NCBI GenBank assembly: GCA_964373165.1
Contig: CAYJTF010000025.1
Span: 1-12,604, forward strand
Source: JAGVVZ01 sp964373165
GTDB lineage: Archaea; Aenigmatarchaeota; Aenigmatarchaeia; CG10238-14
Length of the DNA: 12,604 bases
Direction of reading: 5' to 3'
Shown: positions 6,142 through 12,603 of the stretch, piece by piece
Layout: every line of letters starts with the position of its first letter
Numbering within the stretch: position 1 is the first letter of the stretch
Notes under the pieces: generated by a model
The model's input: only the letters and a program-made list of their open reading frames with translations
Database searches by the model: none
Told to the model about the DNA's origin: nothing
Position numbers and translations under genes: made by a program

Positions 6142-6711
6142 AATGGGCTCATACTTCCGCATTGCTGTCAATATTGTCTTGATCACAGCGAGATCAAAAT
6201 CGCGATAATTCTTTGCATATATCCAAACTCTGTTTCCACCAACTCTAATATAAGTTTCGTTTGCCAAACCTGGAGGAACAAATATTATCTTTAATACTTC
6301 ATCCTCTCTTGTTATATTTTCAAAAGAAGTTATCTGCTCAGCATCAAAATTCTTCACAATGATTATGGGTCTTCTGGTGTTATACATCTGCGTTAACTTG
6401 TTCGTCAGCTCGAATATCTCTACTTTATAATATCCGTTAGTTCTTGCATCGAGAGGTGCATAATAATAAGTTATATTCGTCATCCGATAATTCCAGAATG
6501 CCTTATTCAATTGGCTTTCGTCAGGAACTACTTTTATTTTCTCCGCATCTCTTACATTGTCTCTGAATGTGAATATAGATCTGTGGTGTTTTACTTGTGT
6601 TATAGGTTTATTTTTGATCGTCAAATACAAAAATCCAGATAACAAAACTATGATTATTATAGTGATAAGGATTGGTTTTATAAATTTTTTTGGTTTTAAA
6701 ACAACTTTCAT
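6136..6711 (-). CDS. Membrane-anchored 191-aa protein of unknown function
   Basis: I do not recognise a named family. A basic N-terminus (KPKKFIK) precedes one hydrophobic helix (about residues 13-32). A soluble domain of about 155 residues follows, probably outside the cell. It contains RSIFTFRDNVRDAEKIKVVP, an alternating strand/helix pattern, two possible N-glycosylation sites (N79-I-T and N132-I-T) and IIFVPPGLANETYIRVGG then NRVWIYAKNYRDFDLAVIKTI near the end. It has no cysteine. An earlier in-frame GTG at 6717 adds two residues; the ATG at 6711 has GTGA six bases before it and is preferred. It lies downstream of the S-layer gene on the same strand behind a probable terminator, so an envelope role is plausible only by location. 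The stop overlaps that of Pth2. Confidence 0.78.
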   Translation of the reverse strand: MKVVLKPKKFIKPILITIIIIVLLSGFLYLTIKNKPITQVKHHRSIFTFRDNVRDAEKIKVVPDESQLNKAFWNYRMTNITYYYAPLDARTNGYYKVEIFELTNKLTQMYNTRRPIIIVKNFDAEQITSFENITREDEVLKIIFVPPGLANETYIRVGGNRVWIYAKNYRDFDLAVIKTILTAMRKYEPIS

Positions 6712-6737
6712 AAACACTCACAATTCTCTCAGAATTT

Positions 6738-6783
6738 TATATAAAAATAAAAGAAAAAAGAAGGCCTAAAGTCCGTAAGACTT
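6738..6783 (-). terminator. Hairpin plus T-tract terminator of the S-layer gene
   Basis: Just after the S-layer stop on the minus strand, AAGTC (6783-6779) and GACTT (6773-6769) form a 5-bp stem with a 5-nt loop. A pyrimidine-rich stretch follows with T runs of 6, 4 and 5 (about 6760-6742). Archaeal RNA polymerase terminates on T-rich sequence, so this is a good candidate for ending a highly transcribed gene before the 191-aa gene. Confidence 0.6.
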
Positions 6784-6791
6784 CAGCTTCC

Positions 6792-9038
6792 CTAAGCACC
6801 GGAAACTACAGGAGATGTAGCACTTCCAGTAACTTTGACTGCTGTTTTTCCGTCCAATTTACTTGCGAATGAAGCAAATTGTTGTAAGACGGATGCTGCG
6901 GCTCTTGTATTTTCAGCGGACCATCCTTGAACTGTTACAACATCTTGTCCGGTTGCAAATCCATTTGCATGGTAAGATACGTAACCTTCTCCTTCAGCGT
7001 ATGGCAATCCACCTTGTCCACCGTAGTGTGGGAAAGTTAATCCCATGACTTGAGCTGTTAATCTGTTAACAGCCGGTCCACCTACTAAGACTAGGTCTTT
7101 ACCAACTGATGCTGGGGCAGGCACTTCTGTATCTAATTTGGCAACTGCACTTGTAACAGGAACGACTTGTTTAACCTTGCCGCCTGTTCCAGATGTTGCT
7201 GTTGTTCCAGGACCGTATGCTACTACTGTAACTTCGAAATCTGTACCATAATCTGCTGGTAGTTTCAATTTGTAGGCATCACTTGGGGAGTTTGAATCTG
7301 GATCGAGCAAGACGACACCGTCACCGGTTCTTACATCTTCTTCGTAACCAGATAAATCTCTCTCTGCACCTGCTGTATCACCGTATAATAAATCGTTTGC
7401 TTGTGTTGTATCGCTATCAGAGTGGCCTACATATGTAAATCCACTTGATGTAGCAGAACTCTCTTCGAAGTAGAATAAAACATCGTCACCTGTATCAGAT
7501 TCCAATGTTAAGTTCATCTTCAATTGAGATGTACCTGCTAGGTTTGTTGTTGTTACTGTCAATGTCGGTTGTGCATCTTGGAAGTTTAATTTAAGAGCAC
7601 TTGAACTTGTTACGTTGTTCAAAGCTTTCTTAAATTTGTTTCCGTTCTCGTGGTCTTTGTAGTAAACATTTACACCGGAACCACCGGAACCACTGTTGTT
7701 GACTTGTATTGCTACTTGGTCAGATTCGTATGTAGTAGATCCTACTGTCAATTTGAAGCCATCCTTTGTTCCACCCATAGATTTTAACAAGACTACGGAT
7801 GCAGATGAACTCAAAGTAACGCTTCCACCTTCATCAAACAGTTCTTCTGTAGAGTCTTTAAACTCGTATGTTTGATAGTCTGTTGTAGCTACTTTGTCTA
7901 GGCAAACTTTTGCGAAATCGTTGGGGAAGCGGTAGCATGGGTCTGATCCACCTAACATTGGAGCACCATCTTCAGGATCGTCTTTATTTTGATCCCAAAG
8001 TATACCCAATCTCGGTGAAGCGCCGTTTAAACCGGCTAAATCCCATACCCAATCTGGATCGTCTTCGTCTTGGCCGATGTATTCATCACCATCTGAATAG
8101 GTTTTTGTTGCATCTACACCTACTATTAAAACAGCTTGTCTCTCTGAGAATGTATCAGAGTAGAAAGTGTCTTTGTTTTTAACTTCGACACCATTAACTG
8201 TTTTGGATGAGTCTGCACCTATTGTGGCTGTAACACCGTCAACACTGACTAATACAGATCCACCAGAACCTACGTTTTCCAATTTTACTGCCTTTGAACC
8301 AACTGTGACAGAGTCACCTGCGTTCAAAGATACTTCATCTCCTACTTGTGCAGTAAGAGATGTTGCTGTTGCTGATGTTATTTCTAATGTTTTACCTAAG
8401 AAATCCAGTGTTATTGGATCGTCTTCTGTTGCGTTAGCTATATAGTTACCTGCTACTATTGTGTCATCGAATACATAGTAGTATCCCATGGAACCAGATT
8501 TAGAAGCCAAGACAATGTTGTCTTTCCAATCTTCATCTACAGTTGCTACTGCACCGGTTAATGCTGTGTCCACTGCTATTAAAGCAGTTACTGGACTACC
8601 TGCATTATTACCGAGTCTAATTTCATCGTGAACGTCGTAGTCATTATCTACGCTTCCGATATCGATTGTTACTTGTGTATCTTGAAGACCTGCTAAATCA
8701 TCGTCCTCTAGAGTGTTCCCAAAATTATCGGTGTCATTTAATCTGTCACCTAAATCCAAATCTTGAGATTCACCGCCGGATACAGTTGATCCACCAGAAG
8801 TTGAAACTTCTGTGTAGGATTCACCAGCGAGTCTTACTGCTATGTCGATAGCTCCTGCAACATCAGAAGCTAAACCAGCAGCATCTGCGCCAGCTGCGCC
8901 TGTACCAACGACTACATATGCATCTAGATTACCTTTTTCAAATAGGAAACTTGGATAGTCTCCTAGATCTACTGCCATCGCTATTGGTCCTAAAAGAGCC
9001 ATCACAGTCAAAAATGCTGCAATGACTTTTTGTTTCAT
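6792..9038 (-). CDS. S-layer protein (methanogen/Thermococcus-type)
   Basis: This 748-aa protein opens with a clear signal peptide (MKQKVIAAFL to about A22; likely cleavage after AMA). It is followed directly by the N-terminal S-layer block YPSFLFEKGNLDAYVVVGTG and DVAGAIDIAVRLAGESY (residues 28-75). Long Thr/Ser/Asp/Gly-rich beta domains follow. The C-terminal S-layer block begins at about 647 (KDLVLVGGPAVNRLTAQVMG) and includes WSAENTRAAASVLQQF (706-721). The paired N/C arrangement matches the archaeal S-layer family with S_layer_N and S_layer_C domains. It is strongly acidic and has only two cysteines (C368, C379), which could form one disulfide. Sequons are visible at N101, N202, N447, N475 and N509, so N-glycosylation is possible. 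There is no C-terminal membrane helix. The ribosome site is AGGTGA, seven bases before ATG. A long leader and strong TATA box suggest high expression. Confidence 0.93.
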   Translation of the reverse strand: MKQKVIAAFLTVMALLGPIAMAVDLGDYPSFLFEKGNLDAYVVVGTGAAGADAAGLASDVAGAIDIAVRLAGESYTEVSTSGGSTVSGGESQDLDLGDRLNDTDNFGNTLEDDDLAGLQDTQVTIDIGSVDNDYDVHDEIRLGNNAGSPVTALIAVDTALTGAVATVDEDWKDNIVLASKSGSMGYYYVFDDTIVAGNYIANATEDDPITLDFLGKTLEITSATATSLTAQVGDEVSLNAGDSVTVGSKAVKLENVGSGGSVLVSVDGVTATIGADSSKTVNGVEVKNKDTFYSDTFSERQAVLIVGVDATKTYSDGDEYIGQDEDDPDWVWDLAGLNGASPRLGILWDQNKDDPEDGAPMLGGSDPCYRFPNDFAKVCLDKVATTDYQTYEFKDSTEELFDEGGSVTLSSSASVVLLKSMGGTKDGFKLTVGSTTYESDQVAIQVNNSGSGGSGVNVYYKDHENGNKFKKALNNVTSSSALKLNFQDAQPTLTVTTTNLAGTSQLKMNLTLESDTGDDVLFYFEESSATSSGFTYVGHSDSDTTQANDLLYGDTAGAERDLSGYEEDVRTGDGVVLLDPDSNSPSDAYKLKLPADYGTDFEVTVVAYGPGTTATSGTGGKVKQVVPVTSAVAKLDTEVPAPASVGKDLVLVGGPAVNRLTAQVMGLTFPHYGGQGGLPYAEGEGYVSYHANGFATGQDVVTVQGWSAENTRAAASVLQQFASFASKLDGKTAVKVTGSATSPVVSGA

Positions 9039-9083
9039 ATTTTTTTCACCTAATATATATTGCGTCCGTATTGCTACAGACTT

Positions 9084-9103
9084 AATAGGCTCTACTGCCT
9101 ATT
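9084..9103 (-). promoter_or_regulatory. Stem-loop in the S-layer mRNA leader
   Basis: AATAGGC (9084-9090) and GCCTATT (9097-9103) form a perfect 7-bp inverted repeat around a 6-nt loop. It lies 46-65 bases upstream of the S-layer ATG, inside the expected transcript. A leader hairpin could stabilise the message; a DNA-binding site is an alternative. Confidence 0.5.
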
Positions 9104-9138
9104 TTCTTAAATTATTATGATTTGACTACGTATATATA

Positions 9139-9158
9139 TGTTTCATGAAACTGTTTCA
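9139..9158. promoter_or_regulatory. Palindromic operator candidate at the S-layer promoter
   Basis: TTTCATGAAACTGTTTCA (9141-9158) contains the perfect 12-bp palindrome GTTTCATGAAAC (9140-9151) and the overlapping inverted repeat TGAAAC-T-GTTTCA (9146-9158). It lies about 25 bp downstream of the stronger TATA box, near the expected transcription start. The same sequence minus one T covers the start codon of the winged-helix gene next door (10171-10188). Confidence 0.55.
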
Positions 9159-9170
9159 CAGTAAAATAAA

Positions 9171-9181
9171 CATATATAAAA
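9171..9181 (-). promoter_or_regulatory. TATA box of the S-layer gene
   Basis: On the minus strand TTTTATATATG (9181-9171) matches the archaeal TATA consensus and predicts transcription from about 9150, giving a leader near 110 nt. A second, weaker ATATATA at 9131-9140 would give a start near 9110. The remaining A/T-rich sequence between 9182 and 9287 shows no gene. Confidence 0.55.
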
Positions 9182-9287
9182 ACATGATTTTTTTTAATAA
9201 AGAAGACATAAAAAGTTAGATAATTGTTCCAATAAAATCTAATAGCTTTATTTTTTAAATCAGGACGCTTAAAATTTATATAGAAAG

Positions 9288-10184
9288 TTATCCTTCTACA
9301 AATTTCTTTTTCAAAATAATTTTATTTTTTCTACCGGTTCTTTCGCTTTCAATCAATCCTCTTTCTTCAAGACTTCTAATAACTCTACTTACCTTTGCTT
9401 TTGAGAAACCAGAATTGCCAACGATTAGTCTTTGATCTACCTTCTGATCGCCTTGCGATCTTATGATGTCAACCACCATTCTTTCACTTTCATTCAACAC
9501 AGACAATACAACAGGCTTGCTTTTACTTATCCTCCAATAAACAAGTGATACTAGAAATATGATTAATATTAGTGCAGCTATAACAAGAGGCGAATAAACT
9601 TTTTGTATTATAGTCTCTCCGCTTAATGATTCAAAATAAACTCTTATCGGTATAATATTCTCTGGTTCCATATCCCTGAAATTCCATTTCAGAATGATTT
9701 TCCGCCCATCACTAACTATGTTTACATCTGAAGGTGAAACCGGCAGAACAACATCACTGGATATTGCCATGCCTTCTGGCAATTGCAGGACTACCACTAC
9801 ATTATCCGTCAACCAAAGAACAGGGATATCAAAAAATACTTTACTGATGTTTCTTTCTTTAACTATAAAATCCCTTGTTGTGAATTGAATTTTAATTTCT
9901 GTTTCTCCGACTAAGAATGGTGACGAAGGCTTACATAACAAATACTGTTGTATGTCCTTTTTTACAATACATGATCCGTTGTCTACATTAAGATTATTGA
10001 GAGCGTACTGAAATGGAAACCTTATTTCTCTGATTTCTTCAGCATTATATTTAAAATATAAGTTTACCTGTGCTTCATTTTGATTTTTCATATTTATGTT
10101 TACATCCATGTTTCTCATTGGAGAATAGGATAAAACAACAGGTAAGCTAAGCAATAGAAATGCCAAAATTATGAAACGTTTCAT
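9288..10184 (-). CDS. Signal-peptide, single-TM protein with cytoplasmic winged-helix domain (membrane-bound transcription regulator)
   Basis: The 298-aa chain has four parts. There is a signal peptide (MKRFIILAFLLLSLPVVLS, 1-19) and an extracytoplasmic beta-rich domain (20-197) with two cysteines, C72 and C84, likely disulfide-bonded. One membrane helix (about 199-217) follows, then a winged-helix domain (228-296: LNESERMVVDIIRSQGD, FSKAKVSRVIRSLEERGLIE, RTGRKNKIILKKK). This is a known archaeal architecture in which an outside sensor domain is tied to an inside MarR-like DNA-binding domain. The gene is probably leaderless, with a T/A-rich TATA-like element at about 10203-10213. A palindromic sequence covers its start codon and recurs at the S-layer promoter downstream, so it may repress or activate itself and the S-layer gene. 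The ligand is unknown. Confidence 0.85.
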   Translation of the reverse strand: MKRFIILAFLLLSLPVVLSYSPMRNMDVNINMKNQNEAQVNLYFKYNAEEIREIRFPFQYALNNLNVDNGSCIVKKDIQQYLLCKPSSPFLVGETEIKIQFTTRDFIVKERNISKVFFDIPVLWLTDNVVVVLQLPEGMAISSDVVLPVSPSDVNIVSDGRKIILKWNFRDMEPENIIPIRVYFESLSGETIIQKVYSPLVIAALILIIFLVSLVYWRISKSKPVVLSVLNESERMVVDIIRSQGDQKVDQRLIVGNSGFSKAKVSRVIRSLEERGLIESERTGRKNKIILKKKFVEG

Positions 10185-10188
10185 GAAA
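10171..10188. promoter_or_regulatory. Palindromic operator candidate over the regulator start codon
   Basis: ATGAAACGTTTCAT (10171-10184) is a perfect 14-bp palindrome; its minus-strand reading is the start of the gene (codons for M-K-R-F). Extended to 10188 the minus strand reads TTTCATGAAACGTTTCA, matching the 9141-9158 site except for one missing T. It lies where a leaderless transcript would begin. Part of the symmetry could be forced by coding for Met-Lys-Arg-Phe. Confidence 0.45.
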
Positions 10189-10216
10189 GTTAGTTATATT
10201 CTAGTTTTAAAAAGCT

Positions 10217-11200
10217 TTACTCTAACACTAGATTTAGCTTAAACCCGCAGCCCGGACATCTGTCTTTCTCAAGACTGATCTTTGATACTAAACCATGATC
10301 TCTTACAATCATCGGTTGCATGCAGTTGTAGCAGAACGTGGTTTCGTATTCTGGTTCAACCTCTCCATGAATGTAAGGAAATCTTAAACCAACCCTTTGA
10401 GCTTCATTCGCAAAATGCTCCAGTGTTTTTGCTGGCACAGGCACGCTTTTCAACTTATCGTTAGGCTTGAAATCCATCAAGTGAAAAGGAACACTGGAAT
10501 CCAAGTTGTTAACTATCCAATCTGTCAGACGACGATAAGCATCCTCATTATCGCCATAATGCGGAATGATTGTGTTCGTAACCTCAATAAATACTCTGTG
10601 TTTTTTAAAATTTTTCAAAGCACCAAAAATAGGAGACGAATCAGGCACGTCAAGATATTTCTTGTAAAGTTCATTATCTCCGGAACCAACAAATCTCACG
10701 TTGACCGCATCTAAATATTTCCCTATCTTTTTTATTCCTTCGGATGTTATATAGCCGTTTGTTGATAGAACGGTTTTAATGTTATATCTTTTTGCAACTC
10801 TGGCCAGTTTGTATGCAAACTCAAAAAACATTGTTGGCTCATTTCCAGAAAGAGCAATTATCCTGATTTTCTTTTTGTTAACCATCTTCACAACATCTTC
10901 AGGTGTGGCAGGATCCCCCTTGATTTTGTCCGTTCTTCCTTCATCCCAGTCAAAATTGTTTCCGTTAGATTTTATAAATAAAGCCTGTGCCCCAGGAAAG
11001 AAATGATACAACGGCATCTTCTCTATATTATTGATCTTTGTCCCGATTATTTTTCCATAACTTTTCGACTTTAATGTTCCCTTCTCGTTTATTCTGACTT
11101 TGCATACTCCGCTCTCTCCTTCAGGAATCAAACAATTATAAGCACAAAGAAAACATCTTATCTTCCTTCCTTCTCTAGACCATAACAAAGCTTCTTCCAT
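10217..11200 (-). CDS. AmrS-like radical SAM homologue lacking the cluster cysteines
   Basis: The 327-aa protein aligns by eye along its whole length with AmrS, the radical SAM member of the AmmeMemoRadiSam trio. The N-terminal metal site CFLCAYNC-GVC (C16, C19, C23, C33), YHFFPG, NEPTMFFEFAYKLA, STNGYI, VFIEVTNTIIPHYGDNED, VPFHLMDFKPNDKL and the C-terminal CYNC/CPGC pairs (C290, C293, C315, C318) are all kept. The SAM [4Fe-4S] motif, normally GCNFxCxFCQN, reads GNNFDWDEGRT (80-90): the three cysteines are N81, W85 and G88. The frame is clean, so this is divergence rather than a frameshift, and the protein should not carry out SAM cleavage. The ATG at 11200 (MEEALLW) is chosen because the longer frame to 11329 is antisense to tRNA-Thr. 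It probably has a leaderless start. AmrS partners Memo and AMMECR1 are not in the window. Confidence 0.88.
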   Translation of the reverse strand: MEEALLWSREGRKIRCFLCAYNCLIPEGESGVCKVRINEKGTLKSKSYGKIIGTKINNIEKMPLYHFFPGAQALFIKSNGNNFDWDEGRTDKIKGDPATPEDVVKMVNKKKIRIIALSGNEPTMFFEFAYKLARVAKRYNIKTVLSTNGYITSEGIKKIGKYLDAVNVRFVGSGDNELYKKYLDVPDSSPIFGALKNFKKHRVFIEVTNTIIPHYGDNEDAYRRLTDWIVNNLDSSVPFHLMDFKPNDKLKSVPVPAKTLEHFANEAQRVGLRFPYIHGEVEPEYETTFCYNCMQPMIVRDHGLVSKISLEKDRCPGCGFKLNLVLE

Positions 11201-11268
11201 GTAGTTATTTATATTGTATTCCAGAGTATTAAACTTAAGTTTACATAAAAAAGAAAATTTTTTATTAT

Positions 11269-11352
11269 GCCTCGATAGCTCAGTTGGTAGAGCACCTGTC
11301 TCGTAAGTTGCAAGAAAACAGGAGGTCACGAGTTCGATCCTCGTTCGAGGCT
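11269..11352 (+). tRNA. tRNA-Thr(CGU) with an 11-nt anticodon-loop intron
   Basis: GCCTCGA pairs with TCGAGGC, with discriminator T, the usual base for archaeal tRNA-Thr. The D-arm is GCTC-AGTTGGTA-GAGC and the T-arm is ACGAG-TTCGATC-CTCGT. Anticodon stem CCTGT/ACAGG encloses 18 nt: CTCGTA, 11 nt of intron, then A. The spliced loop CTCGTAA has anticodon CGU. The mature length is 73 nt and CCA is not encoded. A TATA-like TTTACATAAAA lies about 25 bp upstream (11240-11250). The gene is divergent from the AmrS-like gene. Confidence 0.93.
11306..11316 (+). other. 11-nt intron at tRNA-Thr position 37/38
   Basis: The sequence AGTTGCAAGAA follows A37 and precedes A38, the canonical archaeal position. 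Exon CUCG can pair with intron CAAG (one C-A mismatch), giving bulges UAA and AAA cut after their second base. The remaining intron is just a GUUG turn with no inner helix. This is close to the smallest workable archaeal tRNA intron. Confidence 0.75.
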
Positions 11353-11366
11353 CATATTAACTTTAA

Positions 11367-11504
11367 GATAGTCGAGATATAACTATAGTACTTGGTGGTT
11401 CCAACAGAAAATTGAAAATAGGTGATGGTCCTTATGATGTTAGAGTTCAAAGATCAATGCATAGTCTTATTGCAGGACTTGTAATAGAAACTCCAAAAAA
11501 CTGA
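11367..11504 (+). pseudogene. Startless reading-frame remnant next to tRNA-Thr
   Basis: Between a TAA and a TGA there is a 45-codon open frame with protein-like composition (DSRDITIVLGGSNRKLKIGD, then PYDVRVQRSMHSLIAGLVIE near the end) but no ATG/GTG near its start and no ribosome site. It looks like the 3' end of a lost gene. It could also be chance, since it is short. Family unknown. The rest of 11353-11580 holds only the promoter of the next gene. Confidence 0.3.
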
Positions 11505-11580
11505 TAATAATCTTCTGATGTTTAGTTACTTTAATCGCTGTTTTGTGTGTTAGATAAAAGCTTTTATTTTAATTAAAAAT

Positions 11581-11880
11581 ATGAGACAAATGGAAGAGTT
11601 ATACGCAACAGTATATGGATATGTGAGATGCCATACGACTGTACATTTAGTGGAATTTGATTTGCGTTTAGAAGATGGCCGATACTTGTTAAGAGATCAT
11701 AGATTGATAGAGCGTGAAAACCCAGAACATATAAAATTAGTGGGTATAGAAAGAGATGTCATCACTTCGATGAAACCATATTCGATTGAAATCACTGGCA
11801 CTATTGAAAGAGGAACAAGAAAAATGATTCCTGTTGAAGAAATCTCTGCCGTCTTAGTGGATTATATACCAACAAGCTGA
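11581..11880 (+). CDS. Unrecognised 99-aa protein, probably beta-rich
   Basis: I do not recognise this protein. The pattern of alternating strands (LYATVYGYVRCHTTVHLVEFDLRL, then YSIEITGTIERG and SAVLVDYIPTS) suggests a small beta-barrel or OB-like fold. There is one cysteine (C17) and no membrane helix or signal peptide. There is no Shine-Dalgarno, and the A/T-rich CTTTTATTTTAA at 11561-11572 is close upstream, so the transcript is probably leaderless. The ATG at 11590 (fourth residue) is a possible alternative start. It stands alone, 228 bp after tRNA-Thr. Confidence 0.65.
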   Translation: MRQMEELYATVYGYVRCHTTVHLVEFDLRLEDGRYLLRDHRLIERENPEHIKLVGIERDVITSMKPYSIEITGTIERGTRKMIPVEEISAVLVDYIPTS

Positions 11881-11956
11881 TTCCTGTATTGTCAGATGAT
11901 TTTGTTCGTATCATATCATTATTTATTTTATTATTTCAATAATATTTTGTGATAAA

Positions 11957-12160
11957 ATGTCATGGTTATACTTTTTGGGTGGGTTGATTGGTGCAGTGTT
12001 GTTAGCTCCGTTATGGGCAAATCCTGTAGGAGCTGCTATAAGTTATTTAGCTAGTTATATGTCGTCTAGTGCACCTGTATTGGCTTATGCCACTGTACCA
12101 GTAGCAGCTGGAGCAGCTGTATACTATTCAGCAAAAAGATTAACTCAAAAGAGTGGTTAA
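11957..12160 (+). CDS. Small two-helix membrane protein
   Basis: The 67-aa protein has two hydrophobic segments (about residues 4-20 and 40-58) joined by a short polar/aromatic loop, and a basic tail (KRLTQKSG). Many small side chains (Ala, Gly, Ser) would favour close helix packing. Both ends are likely on the same side, with the basic tail inside. The start is strongly supported by GTGAT (11949-11953) three bases before ATG. It has no recognised family. It could be a small envelope or accessory protein. Confidence 0.65.
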   Translation: MSWLYFLGGLIGAVLLAPLWANPVGAAISYLASYMSSSAPVLAYATVPVAAGAAVYYSAKRLTQKSG

Positions 12161-12234
12161 AGGCAAATAATATAAAAGGACATCAACTAATCTTTTTTAA
12201 ATATTATCGTATCCTATTTAGATAAAGTGATAAT

Positions 12235-12531
12235 ATGGATGTTTTATTAAAATTTGAACGAAGCAAGTTAGAAGAAGTAAAAAGAATCTTATTAACAGAT
12301 GATAAGGTTTCAAGAGGAAGTCTAATATTTAAAGATTCTATTGGTTTGGGGTTCAAAGAAGATGTTTATTATTGCTATATTTCCGCAACTGAAGAAATCT
12401 GCAAAAAAGCAAAAGAATTAGTTGGAAAAATTATAAAACTTATTGAAGGTAAAGAAAAGGAAGAAGTTATAGAAAAAATCAAGAAAGAGGAGCAATCAGC
12501 CGCAGAAGGATTCGGTGCTATATTTGGATAA
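12235..12531 (+). CDS. Conserved-looking 98-aa hypothetical protein abutting tRNA-Gly
   Basis: It has an N-terminal alpha/beta half (MDVLLKFERSKLEEVKRILL, then GSLIFKDSIGL and VYYCYISATEEICKKAKEL) and a long charged C-terminal helix (about 66-90). The short glycine/aromatic tail GFGAIFG at the very end is the kind of motif that small archaeal proteins use to dock on a partner. I cannot name the family. The start is fixed by GTGAT (12227-12231) with a three-base spacer. The TAA stop (12529-12531) is followed with no gap by the first base of tRNA-Gly, so this mRNA is probably released by tRNA 5' processing or the two genes are transcribed together. Confidence 0.72.
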   Translation: MDVLLKFERSKLEEVKRILLTDDKVSRGSLIFKDSIGLGFKEDVYYCYISATEEICKKAKELVGKIIKLIEGKEKEEVIEKIKKEEQSAAEGFGAIFG

Positions 12532-12603
12532 GCGTCGGTGATCTAGTGGCTATGATTGGGCCTTGCCAAGGCTCCCACCCGGGTTCGAATCCCGGCCGAC
12601 GCA
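12532..12603 (+). tRNA. tRNA-Gly(GCC)
   Basis: GCGTCGG pairs with CCGACGC, with discriminator A at 12603. The anticodon arm GGGCC-TTGCCAA-GGCTC (one G-U pair) gives anticodon GCC. The T-arm is CCGGG-TTCGAAT-CCCGG. It has no intron and no encoded CCA in the visible sequence. At 72 nt it is complete. It starts at the base after the stop codon of the preceding gene and has no separate promoter space. Confidence 0.95.

Noticed and set aside
6863..8851. Several plus-strand open frames across the S-layer gene
   Set aside because: They are antisense shadows of the acidic Thr/Ser/Gly-rich coding sequence and have Leu/His/Arg-rich, non-protein-like composition and no start signals.
11201..11329. N-terminal extension of the AmrS-like gene up to 11329
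   Set aside because: The added 43 residues are antisense to tRNA-Thr and its promoter and do not resemble the family; the AmrS opening begins at MEEALLW (11200).
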